A stretch of DNA of 64,000 nt from Drosophila miranda (Eukaryota; Arthropoda; Insecta; Diptera; Drosophilidae). Shown piece by piece: positions 52,556 through 63,107 of this stretch. Positions within the stretch are counted from its first letter, which is position 1. The number at the start of each line of letters is the position of its first letter. The notes below the pieces were generated by a model. That model did no database searches and was not told where the DNA came from. It saw only the letters and a program-made list of their open reading frames with translations. Position numbers and translations under genes: made by a program. Location: the NCBI RefSeq assembly GCF_003369915.1, contig NW_022881603.1, positions 37,099,124 to 37,163,123 of the forward strand. The letters run 5' to 3'.

Positions 52556-54730
52556 ATGAAATTTTTACAACATAACATTCAATCTATTAAAGCCAATAAA
52601 AACGACCTAGTATTCTACTTAAACAATGAAAACTTCGACTTTGCCATTCTGGCTGAAGTTTTCTCTCACGATCTCCGTTTTAGGAAACTAGCTAACTTCA
52701 ATATGTTAGAAAAACATAGAGAGGACGGTTATGGAGGAGTGGCGATTGCCTACAAAAAAGAATTAAGAGTTAAAAGACTGATATATGAGACAGAGCAAGA
52801 TATAATTATAGCAAGAACCATCAACAACAAAGATAAATTTCTTATCACCTCAGTATATTTTGAACCTTTGTTGTCTCTTGCATCCTTCAAGCAAGCGATT
52901 AACAATCTCCTTGAATATTTAGATGCATTCGGAAAAGTCATAATTGCAGGAGATTTTAACGCAAGACATACCTTTTCTGGAGACAGAACCAACAGTGGAA
53001 AGGGAACTTTTCTCATGCAAGCTATGTCAAATGCTGGCTACAGTCTAGCAAATGACCACAGTCTCACATTCAGAAGACACATCGACTCAACATCAGGGTC
53101 TGTACTCGATTTAACTTTCACAAAGGGTATTCATATAGAGAATTGGAAATGCGAAAAGTTTTACCTAGGAGGCAGCCACCATCACCCAATAACCTTTGAA
53201 ACAGCAGGATATCAACACAAACTCAAAACTTTCCTTGCCAAAAACAGGCTACTGAAAAAGCTAAGCCAGTTTGAGGCCGACAAAGATATGGATAATTTAG
53301 CGAAGAACATCCAACAGGAAATAAAAGCAGCTACTTATGAAATCAAAAACAAATGTCCAAAATTATGGTGGGACGAGAATTTAGCCAAATTATTCAAGGA
53401 GTTTGCAGAGTCGCAGAAGAAGGCAGCTTCAGAGCCCTCCTTTCAAAATTATTGTTCTGCTGTTAACTTCAAGGTTAAATGGAAAAAATCTGTTAAAATT
53501 GCCAAAAGAACTAGCTATGCCAGGAAGTTAACAGAGTTAAATGTAAAATCGAACTCAAGAGAAGCCTGGAGATTCCTCAGAAATCTAAAAAACTGTCAAG
53601 AGGACACCCCAGAAATTTTCGACCCTGACAAAGCTGGGCCATACCTGGAATTCCTTAACGAACAAATAACCTCAGAAGCAAAGGATGTAGACAAAGAAAT
53701 GTACTCAACCAAGAACAATGAAAATCCTTTCTTTTCCTTGGAAGAGTTAGAGGCTGTGTTAGTCAGAAACAGAAAAACGGCAGGAGGAATAGATCACATC
53801 ACATACGAAATGCTGAGTGCTCTTAACACTAGTATAAAGACAGAACTTGTACATTTTTACAACCGTCGAGTGGCTATGTGCGATTTCCCAGTCGAATGGA
53901 GATCTATCAGAATTGTACCAATACCGAAAAAAAAAATGGATCTGACTGACTTAAAACATTTTCGACCCATATCCCTCATTTCGGTTCTAGCCAAGACAGT
54001 AAATGGCATGGTGAAAGCCAGGCTGGAAAAGCATATACAAGATAACAAGATTATACTCTACAGATCTTATGCATACCAAAAAAACAAGTCTGCAGCGATG
54101 TGCATAAATGATGTCATCAATGTGGTAGCGGCAAAGAAAAAGAACAAGGAACACGTTACTCTTGTGGTTGTTGACCTCAACAATGCCTACAATTGTGTCA
54201 ACCTGAAATTCTTAAAAAGACTAATGGAAAATGAGTGTTTTCCTAAAACATACATTGACTGGATCATCAGTTTTATGTCTATGAGACTACTGAAAATAGG
54301 GGAAGCTGTTCAGGTAGTTGAGGGAGGAATCCCACAGGGCTCTTGTCTGTCGCCCCTCCTTTTTAATGTATACACAAAAAGACTACATCAGATCTGTGAT
54401 AGAAATACTCATATGATGCAATTTGCAGATGACTTCGTTATAATCTCTCACAACAGAGAGTTTACTGTAGCGGTTGAAAACCTTAATAAAAAACTAAATG
54501 ACTTTAACCTTCTATGTGGGGATCTCGGTTTTAGCTTCAATCCAAGCAAATCTGCAGCAATGAATGTAGGAAAAAGACAGGTCAGAGCGGTAAATATTTC
54601 TGTTAGAAATGTGCCTATACCAAATCGAAAAGATATCCGTTTCTTAGGCAGACTGATTAGCGCAAACATGTCAAATGTCAGTCATGTAAAAATGGTTAAA
54701 GAACAAACAAAACGAGGGGGAACGTTGTGA
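52556..54730 (+). CDS. I-clade ORF2, endonuclease and reverse transcriptase, copy I4
   Basis: 724 open codons, same motifs as copy I2. The change VVEGGIPQG for VVQGGIPQG just before RT motif B is shared only with I5. The gene is cut by Helentron H8 at 54713; the RNase H part resumes at 55807. Confidence 0.82.
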   Translation: MKFLQHNIQSIKANKNDLVFYLNNENFDFAILAEVFSHDLRFRKLANFNMLEKHREDGYGGVAIAYKKELRVKRLIYETEQDIIIARTINNKDKFLITSVYFEPLLSLASFKQAINNLLEYLDAFGKVIIAGDFNARHTFSGDRTNSGKGTFLMQAMSNAGYSLANDHSLTFRRHIDSTSGSVLDLTFTKGIHIENWKCEKFYLGGSHHHPITFETAGYQHKLKTFLAKNRLLKKLSQFEADKDMDNLAKNIQQEIKAATYEIKNKCPKLWWDENLAKLFKEFAESQKKAASEPSFQNYCSAVNFKVKWKKSVKIAKRTSYARKLTELNVKSNSREAWRFLRNLKNCQEDTPEIFDPDKAGPYLEFLNEQITSEAKDVDKEMYSTKNNENPFFSLEELEAVLVRNRKTAGGIDHITYEMLSALNTSIKTELVHFYNRRVAMCDFPVEWRSIRIVPIPKKKMDLTDLKHFRPISLISVLAKTVNGMVKARLEKHIQDNKIILYRSYAYQKNKSAAMCINDVINVVAAKKKNKEHVTLVVVDLNNAYNCVNLKFLKRLMENECFPKTYIDWIISFMSMRLLKIGEAVQVVEGGIPQGSCLSPLLFNVYTKRLHQICDRNTHMMQFADDFVIISHNREFTVAVENLNKKLNDFNLLCGDLGFSFNPSKSAAMNVGKRQVRAVNISVRNVPIPNRKDIRFLGRLISANMSNVSHVKMVKEQTKRGGTL

Positions 54731-55806
54731 GTTGCTGCGGACACCGCAACTCTACGGTTATACCCGATACTAAGTCAGTATGGCTCTCCTCCGGCAGACG
54801 CCGCTAATATTAAACGACACGACAAAGAGTGCGTGCGAGAGAGACAGAAAATCAGTCTGAGCGTGACGTCGGGCCACTGCAAATTGATTTGTTCCTATTG
54901 GCTATAAAAATGATCTGATCTGATCCAGATTCAGCAATCTGATAGATATGGTCATTATCTATGATTCTGCGTTTTTAGTTTTCTCGAATGTGCAATATTG
55001 TGGATGCAACAGATTTTCGTCCTTTGTGTGGGCGGAAGGGGGTGGGGTGAAATTTTGAGATACACGTTTTATAGTAAGATCTAACAGGAGTGCGGATACC
55101 AAATTTGGTTACTCTAGCCTTAATAGTCTCTGAGATTTTTGAATATCCCCACATTTTCGTCCTTTGCGGGGGCGTAAGGGGTGTGGCGAAATTTTGAAAC
55201 AAACTCGTCTCGGTCAGATATATTAGGAGTGTGAATACCAAATTTGGTTGCTCTAGCTTTTATAGTCTCTGAGATCTAGGCGCTAATGTTTTACTCTAAG
55301 CAAAGCCGCCTATGCTACGTGTGTGTTAGAGAGAGACAGGGCGAGAAAAAATGAAATTGTTTTCTTGATGCTGGCTATAATAATAATACGATCCAATTCA
55401 GATTCCGCAGTCTTAAAGATATGGTCATTCTCTACAACTCTACGTTTTTGGTTTTCTCATATCTTTAAAATTGTGGATGCCACAGACTATCGTCCTTTGT
55501 GGGGGCGGAAGTGGGCGGGGCGAAGTTTTGAAATATTTTTGTAGCAGTGACATATCACAGAAGTCTGGATCCAAAACATCGTTGCTCTAGCTCTTATAGT
55601 CTTTGAGCACTAGGCGCTGAAGGGGACGGACAGACGGACAGACGGACGGACGGACAGACAGACAGGGCTCAATCGACTCGGCTATTGATGCTGATCAAGA
55701 ATATATATACTTTATGGGGTCGGAAACGATTCCTTCTGGACGTTACACACATCCACTTTTACCACAAATCTAATATACCCCAATACTCATTTTGAGTATC
55801 GGGTAT
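54713..55806 (+). mobile_element. Helentron H8, type A, inside I-clade ORF2
   Basis: Type A, complete, same insertion point as H3 and H6. The second internal block reads CCCCACATTTTCGTCC and GGCGTAAGGGGTG, changes shared with H10. GTCY microsatellite at about 55626-55666. Confidence 0.87.
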
Positions 55807-57089
55807 AAAAATGCAACAGACTCCTCCAGCTTGCGACTACTATCAAATCAGGTCTAAAACCTAAAACAAGTACCAACATCTTCAAAGCTTTTATTAGAAC
55901 AAAACAAGAATATGCTATCACAAGTTTTTCAGACATGGGATCTGGAACAAGTAAAGATATAGAAATAGCGCAAGCTAAATCACTCAGAAGGTGTGTTGGG
56001 GTGCCACCTGACACAAGCAAACACGAAATTTTTGTCCTCGCTGGTGTAATGCCACCTGTTTTCAGGGCGAAATGGCTTACAGCCAAAGAACTGCTTAAAA
56101 TTAAAAGGTTCAATCCAACAATGTTTGACGAGCTAATACGCTCAAAAGCGGATACGAGTACGTGTGTAACTTTAAGAGAATTTAATTCCATCTTTGTAAA
56201 CACTCAAGAATGTGATAGTGTTAACACATGTAACAAAATCCATGTATTAGATAAATTTTTAACTAAGGGTAAAGAAGAATACTCGAATGAAGAAATAAAA
56301 ACTATATTTAATGAGATTCTGAACAAGTACAGAAAGGACGACTGGAACATTCTATCAACAGATGCCTCAGTTACAGAAAGTACATGTGGCATAGGAATAG
56401 TAGAATGGCCTAGTGGAAATATCCACAAGTACAAAATAGAAAACAGATTATCCTCAGTAGGTGTCGAACTCGTAGGACTTAAAAAGGCCTGCGAACTATG
56501 TCTTAAATATAATTACAAAAAGGCTTTGATTTTAAGTGATGGATTAGGAGCTATTAATTTAATTAAAAATAAGAATACAGACTCGTACCTAGTGAATGAT
56601 ATTCACAACATAATTAACCAATCAGACATTCAGAAACTTGACATTCTATGGGTCCCTGGTCACAAGGGTGTGGCCATCAACGAAAAGACTGACATAGCAG
56701 CAAAGGCTGCTACAAGTGAGGGGTTTACAATAAATATAAAATACAGCTACAAGGAGGCTCAAAGAGAAATTAGGAACTTTTTAGTTTACAAATGGAATGA
56801 GGACTACAGGACGAAGTGTAGGACGAAGGGATCCAGCCTCATAGACATATTTCCAGACATACCCAGTAAACCCTGGCATTTTTCTCTTAAATGGAATGCT
56901 AAAAGCATCAAGACCATTAACAGACTTATGACGGCACACACATACGACAAAGTCTTCCTACACAGAATCAAAGCAATTGACTCAAATATCTGCGAAACGT
57001 GCAATGTAACTGAATATGCCGAACACCTGATCTTCGATTGCCAAAGATTTGCCGGGCTCAGAAGGAAATTCAAAATCTTTAAATATTAA
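55807..57089 (+). pseudogene. I-clade ORF2, RNase H and C-terminal part, copy I4
   Basis: Same as 17947-19229 with RNase H motifs and the C-terminal Cys/His motif. At 56157-56169 GAGTACGTGTGTAAC replaces GAGTTACACACGTAC; the middle of the two is an inverse of each other (TACGTGTGTAA against TTACACACGTA), so a short stretch was inverted or templated from the other strand (STCVTL for SYTRTL). Confidence 0.83.
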
Positions 57090-57376
57090 TTTACATGAAT
57101 TATTTATAAAAAAAGAGCCGCTACATCTCAGAGAGCTGGCAATCTTCATCAAAACTGCTGACTTAAACTTTTGACCCCTTTTTTCTTCATCATGTTATAA
57201 AGTAATTTCAGTTTATTTTCTAAAACAGTTAAGTAATTTTCCTCTTTTTTTTTATATACCGACCTGTCAAACTCGCCAAACTACATCACCAGTATCTGAT
57301 CAATGTGGCTACAGTGCTACGATCAAAATTCCGATCATCCTTAAGATGATTTAAAAGCAAAAAAAAAAAAAAAAAA
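57090..57376 (+). other. 3' UTR and A-rich tail of I copy I4
   Basis: Same as 19230-19510, ending in an A-run at about 57359-57376 that touches Helentron H9. No gene is seen. Confidence 0.7.
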
Positions 57377-58107
57377 CGAGGGGGAACGTTGTGAGTTGCA
57401 GCGGACACCGCAACTCTACAGTTATACCCGATACTAAGTCAGTATGGCTCTCCTCCGGCAGAAGCCGCTAATATTGAACGACACGACAAAGAGTGCGTGC
57501 GAGAGAGACAGAAAATCAGTCTGAGCGTGACGTCGGGCGCTGCGTAGCCAGGGCAAATTGATTTGTTCCTTTTGGCTATAAAAATGATCTGATCTGATCC
57601 AGATTCAGCAATCTGATAGATATGATCATTATCTATGATTCTGCGTTTTTAGTTTTCTCGTATCCTCAATATTGTGGATGCAACAGATTTTCGTCCTTTG
57701 TGTGGGCGGAAGGGGGTGTGGCGAAATTTTGAAACAAACTCGTCTCGGTCAGATATATTAGGAGTGTGAATACCAAATTTGGTTGCTCTAGCTTTTATAG
57801 TCTCTGAGATCTAGGCGCTAATGTTTTACTCTAAGCAAAGCCGCCTATGCTACGTGTGTGTTAGAGAGAGACAGGGCGGGAAAAAAATGAAATTGTTTTC
57901 TTGATGCTGGCTATAATAATAATACGATCCAATTCAGATTCCGCAGTCTTAAAGATATGGTCATTCTCTACAATTCTACGTTTTTGGTTTTCTCATATCT
58001 TTAAAATTGTGGATGCCACAGATTTTCGTCCTTTGTGGGGGCGGAAGTGGGCGGGGCGAAGTTTGGAAATATTTTTGTAGCAGTGACATATCACAGAAGT
58101 CTGGGTC
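57377..58107 (+). mobile_element. Helentron H9, truncated B/A chimera joined to Tc1
   Basis: Type B at the start (GAGTTGCAGCGG, GTAGCCAGGGC); then after GGCGGAAGGGGGTG it switches to the second internal block with type A markers (CGGTCAGATATATTAGGAGTGTGAATACC). One internal block is lost by this switch. It stops at CACAGAAGTCTGGGTCC, about 260 bp before the normal 3' end, and passes directly into Tc1 sequence. Confidence 0.85.
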
Positions 58108-58790
58108 CTGGAGTAGGTAATTTGGTGGTTGTGGAAGGGAATATGGATCGCTTCCAGTATAAGAAGATATTGGAAGAAAATTTGGAAACATCGGTGGATA
58201 CATTGAGCCTGGGAAGCAGTTGGATCTTCCAACAGGACAACGATCCAAAGCATACCGCACATGTTGTGCGTGATTGGTTGCTGTATTATGCCCCAAGACA
58301 GCTTCGTTCACCACCCCAATCTCCAGACCTTAACCCAATCGAACATCTTTGGGACATTTTAGAAAGATTGGTACGGAAGTATAACATCAGCAGTGGGGAA
58401 AGCCTCAAAACCGCCCTCATTCGAGCTTGGGACGAAGTTCCGCCCACAACAACCGAAAATTTGGTGGCATCGATGCCCCGACGACTACAGGCTGTAATAG
58501 ATGCCAATGGTGGACCAACCAAATATTAAAAGTATAAAAAGTATTAATATTAAGATGACTTTGAGACTATAATACAAAAGCATAGAGGCTGTATGTACAC
58601 TTTTTTCCGTGAACATTTTATGTTTTTTCGTTGTAACTTTAGTATACATAATTTTTGTTTAAGTTTTTTTTCTGAAATAATAATAACTTTAAGTGTCCTA
58701 AATAATGGCATACCAACTTTTTTAATTTTCATTGCGAAAACCCGAAATATTGAAAAATCGGTGCTGTATGTTGACTTTTTTCCTTGACTG
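58108..58790 (+). mobile_element. Tc1-like element 3' part, longer copy T5
   Basis: It starts further upstream in the transposase than T2-T4, at PGVGNLVVVEGNMDRFQYKK, and continues through QDNDPKHTA and SPDLNPIEHLWDIL to NGGPTKY and the terminal repeat plus TA. The frame is open from the Helentron side (58035) to 58529, but a natural start is missing, as are the helix-turn-helix domain and the first catalytic Asp. It reaches Tc1 sequence that T2-T4 have lost, so it was not derived from them. Confidence 0.87.
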
Positions 58791-59758
58791 TATAAACAAT
58801 AACTCATATATTTGATTGCGCGTTGTGTGTAGTTCTCCTCTCCTTTCTTTAATATTCTTGGGCGAGAAAAGCGATTAAAAATACACCGACAACCGACAAG
58901 GCAGGCAGAGCGAGAATTGACAGGCGGTGGCGGCAGCGGCGAACCGACACCGACAGAGAGGGGAGTGTGTGCGTGCGTGAGCGAGCAAGCGCAGCGTTGC
59001 CAGCAGCATTTATTTAGCTAACTTAACCGATGACATCGTAAATTCACGGAAAAGCAGGTAGGACAAAAGCAATTAAGCATTGGCCTTCCATGGGGCAGAA
59101 TCGGGGTAAACCTTGGCGTTTCAAACCGATTGAATGTATGTGGTTTTAACAGGAATTTAATTTTACAAAGTAGGGCGTGTGTTCTTGCTGCTGGCAATGC
59201 TCTTGCCGTGACGTTGTTTGTTTTAGTTTTTTTAACCCCAATAAACACACGCACACACTTGTATTTATTCGGCGAATTTCGTGGGGTGTCTACTGCATTT
59301 ATTAATACATATTCCAGGCTCTGTCGCAGCTGTCTAAAGACGTATTCTCTTTCTCGACACTTGACACACACTTGATAAAGTTGAATGCTTATTTTTGCTT
59401 AATTTTATTATTCACTTTTATTTTCATACGTGCAATGGTAAACAGACACTCAGAAATATACCGAAACTACGTCACAAATTTCAAAATATGCCGAAAATAT
59501 ACTGACGTATTATTTGCATTCAAGCTGAATCAAATTGCTTTCGGTCACTTCCTTTTCATCAGCGAGCGAGACCGGTCGTGTTTTTTCTTAACAGTCTGAA
59601 AAGTGACTTTTTCCAAGCAACAAAGGCTTAATTAAAAGTGATTGTACAAATTGGATCATTGTTTATTTCATACAAATCTTCATCAATATATAAATTATTC
59701 CTCTTTTCATTTCCCAAAGGAGAGGTAAGTCTTTGGCAATCTAGTTAAACCAGCAAGT
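58791..59758 (+). other. Leader upstream of I-clade ORF1, copy I5
   Basis: Nearly identical to the I4 leader including the 41-bp segment. GTAAGT donor-like site near 59725. No gene is seen. Confidence 0.5.
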
Positions 59759-60370
59759 ATGGCGGACGCCGGTCACTCGGTGTCTGCCAAATTGAAACCC
59801 CCTGATCAGGTGGCAAAAAGCGGCAAAATTCAAACCCAAAAAACAATAGCAAAAAACTTCAGTGCTTTGTGTTCAGGTGTGAAAGAGGACATATTCGACA
59901 GCTTGACTAACGAAAAGTACCCAGCAAAAAAGATGCGCAAGGAACAAAAAAGCGACAACACCAATACAGTCATAAATAACAAAATGCTGATAGACGATGA
60001 CAGTAACAAAATGGTGGAGGCTTCTGACGGTGTGACCGTTCACAATTCTCACACAAATGCCATAAATGGTTTTACTGGAAATATTGAAATGACTAAAACA
60101 CTGAATATAAATACTAATCCGATTATAAACCCATCAAATGTAGGTATCGAAAGAGAAACAGTGTTGTATAGTGAGTGCCACATCGGTGATGCGGCTGTAC
60201 TAGTATCGACTAAGAGCAGTACCATCTTCGAAAACAAAAACACCAAAAATGGCTTATTCTTTTTTGAAAAAATAAGACACCTTAAAATCAAAGGAATTAA
60301 AGAAATCGTAGATCTTGCGCCACTCTATACAAGATTTATTTTAAGGTTTTCAGCGAAGCAAATGATTTAG
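59759..60370 (+). pseudogene. I-clade ORF1, first part, copy I5
   Basis: 203 open codons, identical in protein to I4 (GNIEMTKTLNINTNP). It ends at the TAG after the common frameshift. Confidence 0.75.
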
Positions 60371-60393
60371 TTTTAAATGAGGAGTTAAAAAAA

Positions 60394-60930
60394 ATGAATT
60401 TAGTGGTATTTATACCAAAAGACTATGTGGAATCCTATGGAGTAATTAAAGGGGTGCCCCTCGGTTTTTCTGAGAATGAAATTATGGATAATATTACTTC
60501 TAACACTTACTCAATTCATCAAAATTTTTCGCTGTTAGATAATTATGAAAAAAACTATCCAAAACTAGACATAAATGAGGAAAATGTTCAAACCAAGAAC
60601 GTTAAAGCAAATGAAGTTTTAAAAAAACACAGTTATGGGAGCAGGTTAGTGCAGAGACCTTTGGTTCCTACACAAAAACCCCCCTATCACTTAGAATCAT
60701 ATACCAGCGATTCTAGTAATCACGTACCATTTTTTGAAAACAAAGAACTAAAAGAAAACAAATTTACTATTCAACAGATGGTTGACATGTTGTCTCGTTT
60801 AGTCGACTCAAATGATGTGTCACATCCATCAAAAAAAGTGACCAGTACAAATGATTACAATATGGAACATAATGCAGACAGAAAAATGAACAAACAGAGA
60901 GAAACGAACCTTTTTAAAACATCTAAATAA
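60394..60930 (+). pseudogene. I-clade ORF1, second part, knuckles deleted, copy I5
   Basis: 178 open codons, identical in protein to I4; the CCHC segment is absent. Confidence 0.75.
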
Positions 60931-60932
60931 AT

Positions 60933-63107
60933 ATGAAATTTTTACAACATAACATTCAATCTATTAAAGCCAATAAAAACGACCTAGTATTCTACTTAAA
61001 CAATGAAAACTTCGACTTTGCCATTCTGGCTGAAGTTTTCTCTCACGATCTCCGTTTTAGGAAACTAGCTAACTTCAATATGTTAGAAAAACATAGAGAG
61101 GACGGTTATGGAGGAGTGGCGATTGCCTACAAAAAAGAATTAAGAGTTAAAAGACTGATATATGAGACAGAGCAAGATATAATTATAGCAAGAACCATCA
61201 ACAACAAAGATAAATTTCTTATCACCTCAGTATATTTTGAACCTTTGTTGTCTCTTGCATCCTTCAAGCAAGCGATTAACAATCTCCTTGAATATTTAGA
61301 TGCATTCGGAAAAGTCATAATTGCAGGAGATTTTAACGCAAGACATACCTTTTCTGGAGACAGAACCAACAGTGGAAAGGGAACTTTTCTCATGCAAGCT
61401 ATGTCAAATGCTGGCTACAGTCTAGCAAATGACCACAGTCTCACATTCAGAAGACACATCGACTCAACATCAGGGTCTGTACTCGATTTAACTTTCACAA
61501 AGGGTATTCATATAGAGAATTGGAAATGCGAAAAGTTTTACCTAGGAGGCAGCCACCATCACCCAATAACCTTTGAAACAGCAGGATATCAACACAAACT
61601 CAAAACTTTCCTTGCCAAAAACAGGCTACTGAAAAAGCTAAGCCAGTTTGAGGCCGACAAAGATATGGATAATTTAGCGAAGAACATCCAACAGGAAATA
61701 AAAGCAGCTACTTATGAAATCAAAAACAAATGTCCAAAATTATGGTGGGACGAGAATTTAGCCAAATTATTCAAGGAGTTTGCAGAGTCGCAGAAGAAGG
61801 CAGCTTCAGAGCCCTCCTTTCAAAATTATTGTTCTGCTGTTAACTTCAAGGTTAAATGGAAAAAATCTGTTAAAATTGCCAAAAGAACTAGCTATGCCAG
61901 GAAGTTAACAGAGTTAAATGTAAAATCGAACTCAAGAGAAGCCTGGAGATTCCTCAGAAATCTAAAAAACTGTCAAGAGGACACCCCAGAAATTTTCGAC
62001 CCTGACAAAGCTGGGCCATACCTGGAATTCCTTAACGAACAAATAACCTCAGAAGCAAAGGATGTAGACAAAGAAATGTACTCAACCAAGAACAATGAAA
62101 ATCCTTTCTTTTCCTTGGAAGAGTTAGAGGCTGTGTTAGTCAGAAACAGAAAAACGGCAGGAGGAATAGATCACATCACATACGAAATGCTGAGTGCTCT
62201 TAACACTAGTATAAAGACAGAACTTGTACATTTTTACAACCGTCGAGTGGCTATGTGCGATTTCCCAGTCGAATGGAGATCTATCAGAATTGTACCAATA
62301 CCGAAAAAAAAAATGGATCTGACTGACTTAAAACATTTTCGACCCATATCCCTCATTTCGGTTCTAGCCAAGACAGTAAATGGCATGGTGAAAGCCAGGC
62401 TGGAAAAGCATATACAAGATAACAAGATTATACTCTACAGATCTTATGCATACCAAAAAAACAAGTCTGCAGCGATGTGCATAAATGATGTCATCAATGT
62501 GGTAGCGGCAAAGAAAAAGAACAAGGAACACGTTACTCTTGTGGTTGTTGACCTCAACAATGCCTACAATTGTGTCAACCTGAAATTCTTAAAAAGACTA
62601 ATGGAAAATGAGTGTTTTCCTAAAACATACATTGACTGGATCATCAGTTTTATGTCTATGAGACTACTGAAAATAGGGGAAGCTGTTCAGGTAGTTGAGG
62701 GAGGAATCCCACAGGGCTCTTGTCTGTCGCCCCTCCTTTTTAATGTATACACAAAAAGACTACATCAGATCTGTGATAGAAATACTCATATGATGCAATT
62801 TGCAGATGACTTCGTTATAATCTCTCACAACAGAGAGTTTACTGTAGCGGTTGAAAACCTTAATAAAAAACTAAATGACTTTAACCTTCTATGTGGGGAT
62901 CTCGGTTTTAGCTTCAATCCAAGCAAATCTGCAGCAATGAATGTAGGAAAAAGACAGGTCAGAGCGGTAAATATTTCTGTTAGAAATGTGCCTATACCAA
63001 ATCGAAAAGATATCCGTTTCTTAGGCAGACTGATTAGCGCAAACATGTCAAATGTCAGTCATGTAAAAATGGTTAAAGAACAAACAAAACGAGGGGGAAC
63101 GTTGTGA
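60933..63107 (+). CDS. I-clade ORF2, endonuclease and reverse transcriptase, copy I5
   Basis: 724 open codons with the same EN and RT motifs as I4, including the shared VVEGGIPQG. It is cut by Helentron H10 at 63090. The RNase H part would lie beyond the window. I4 and I5 are so alike that they must stem from a very recent duplication or conversion. Confidence 0.82.
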   Translation: MKFLQHNIQSIKANKNDLVFYLNNENFDFAILAEVFSHDLRFRKLANFNMLEKHREDGYGGVAIAYKKELRVKRLIYETEQDIIIARTINNKDKFLITSVYFEPLLSLASFKQAINNLLEYLDAFGKVIIAGDFNARHTFSGDRTNSGKGTFLMQAMSNAGYSLANDHSLTFRRHIDSTSGSVLDLTFTKGIHIENWKCEKFYLGGSHHHPITFETAGYQHKLKTFLAKNRLLKKLSQFEADKDMDNLAKNIQQEIKAATYEIKNKCPKLWWDENLAKLFKEFAESQKKAASEPSFQNYCSAVNFKVKWKKSVKIAKRTSYARKLTELNVKSNSREAWRFLRNLKNCQEDTPEIFDPDKAGPYLEFLNEQITSEAKDVDKEMYSTKNNENPFFSLEELEAVLVRNRKTAGGIDHITYEMLSALNTSIKTELVHFYNRRVAMCDFPVEWRSIRIVPIPKKKMDLTDLKHFRPISLISVLAKTVNGMVKARLEKHIQDNKIILYRSYAYQKNKSAAMCINDVINVVAAKKKNKEHVTLVVVDLNNAYNCVNLKFLKRLMENECFPKTYIDWIISFMSMRLLKIGEAVQVVEGGIPQGSCLSPLLFNVYTKRLHQICDRNTHMMQFADDFVIISHNREFTVAVENLNKKLNDFNLLCGDLGFSFNPSKSAAMNVGKRQVRAVNISVRNVPIPNRKDIRFLGRLISANMSNVSHVKMVKEQTKRGGTL

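Larger units (their letters stand above)
48726..58107 (+). repeat. Array unit U4
   Basis: Flank, Tc1, I 5' part, Helentron A, I 3' part and a truncated B/A Helentron that runs directly into the next Tc1 piece. The mars flank that should follow Helentron B is missing at the right end. Confidence 0.82.
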
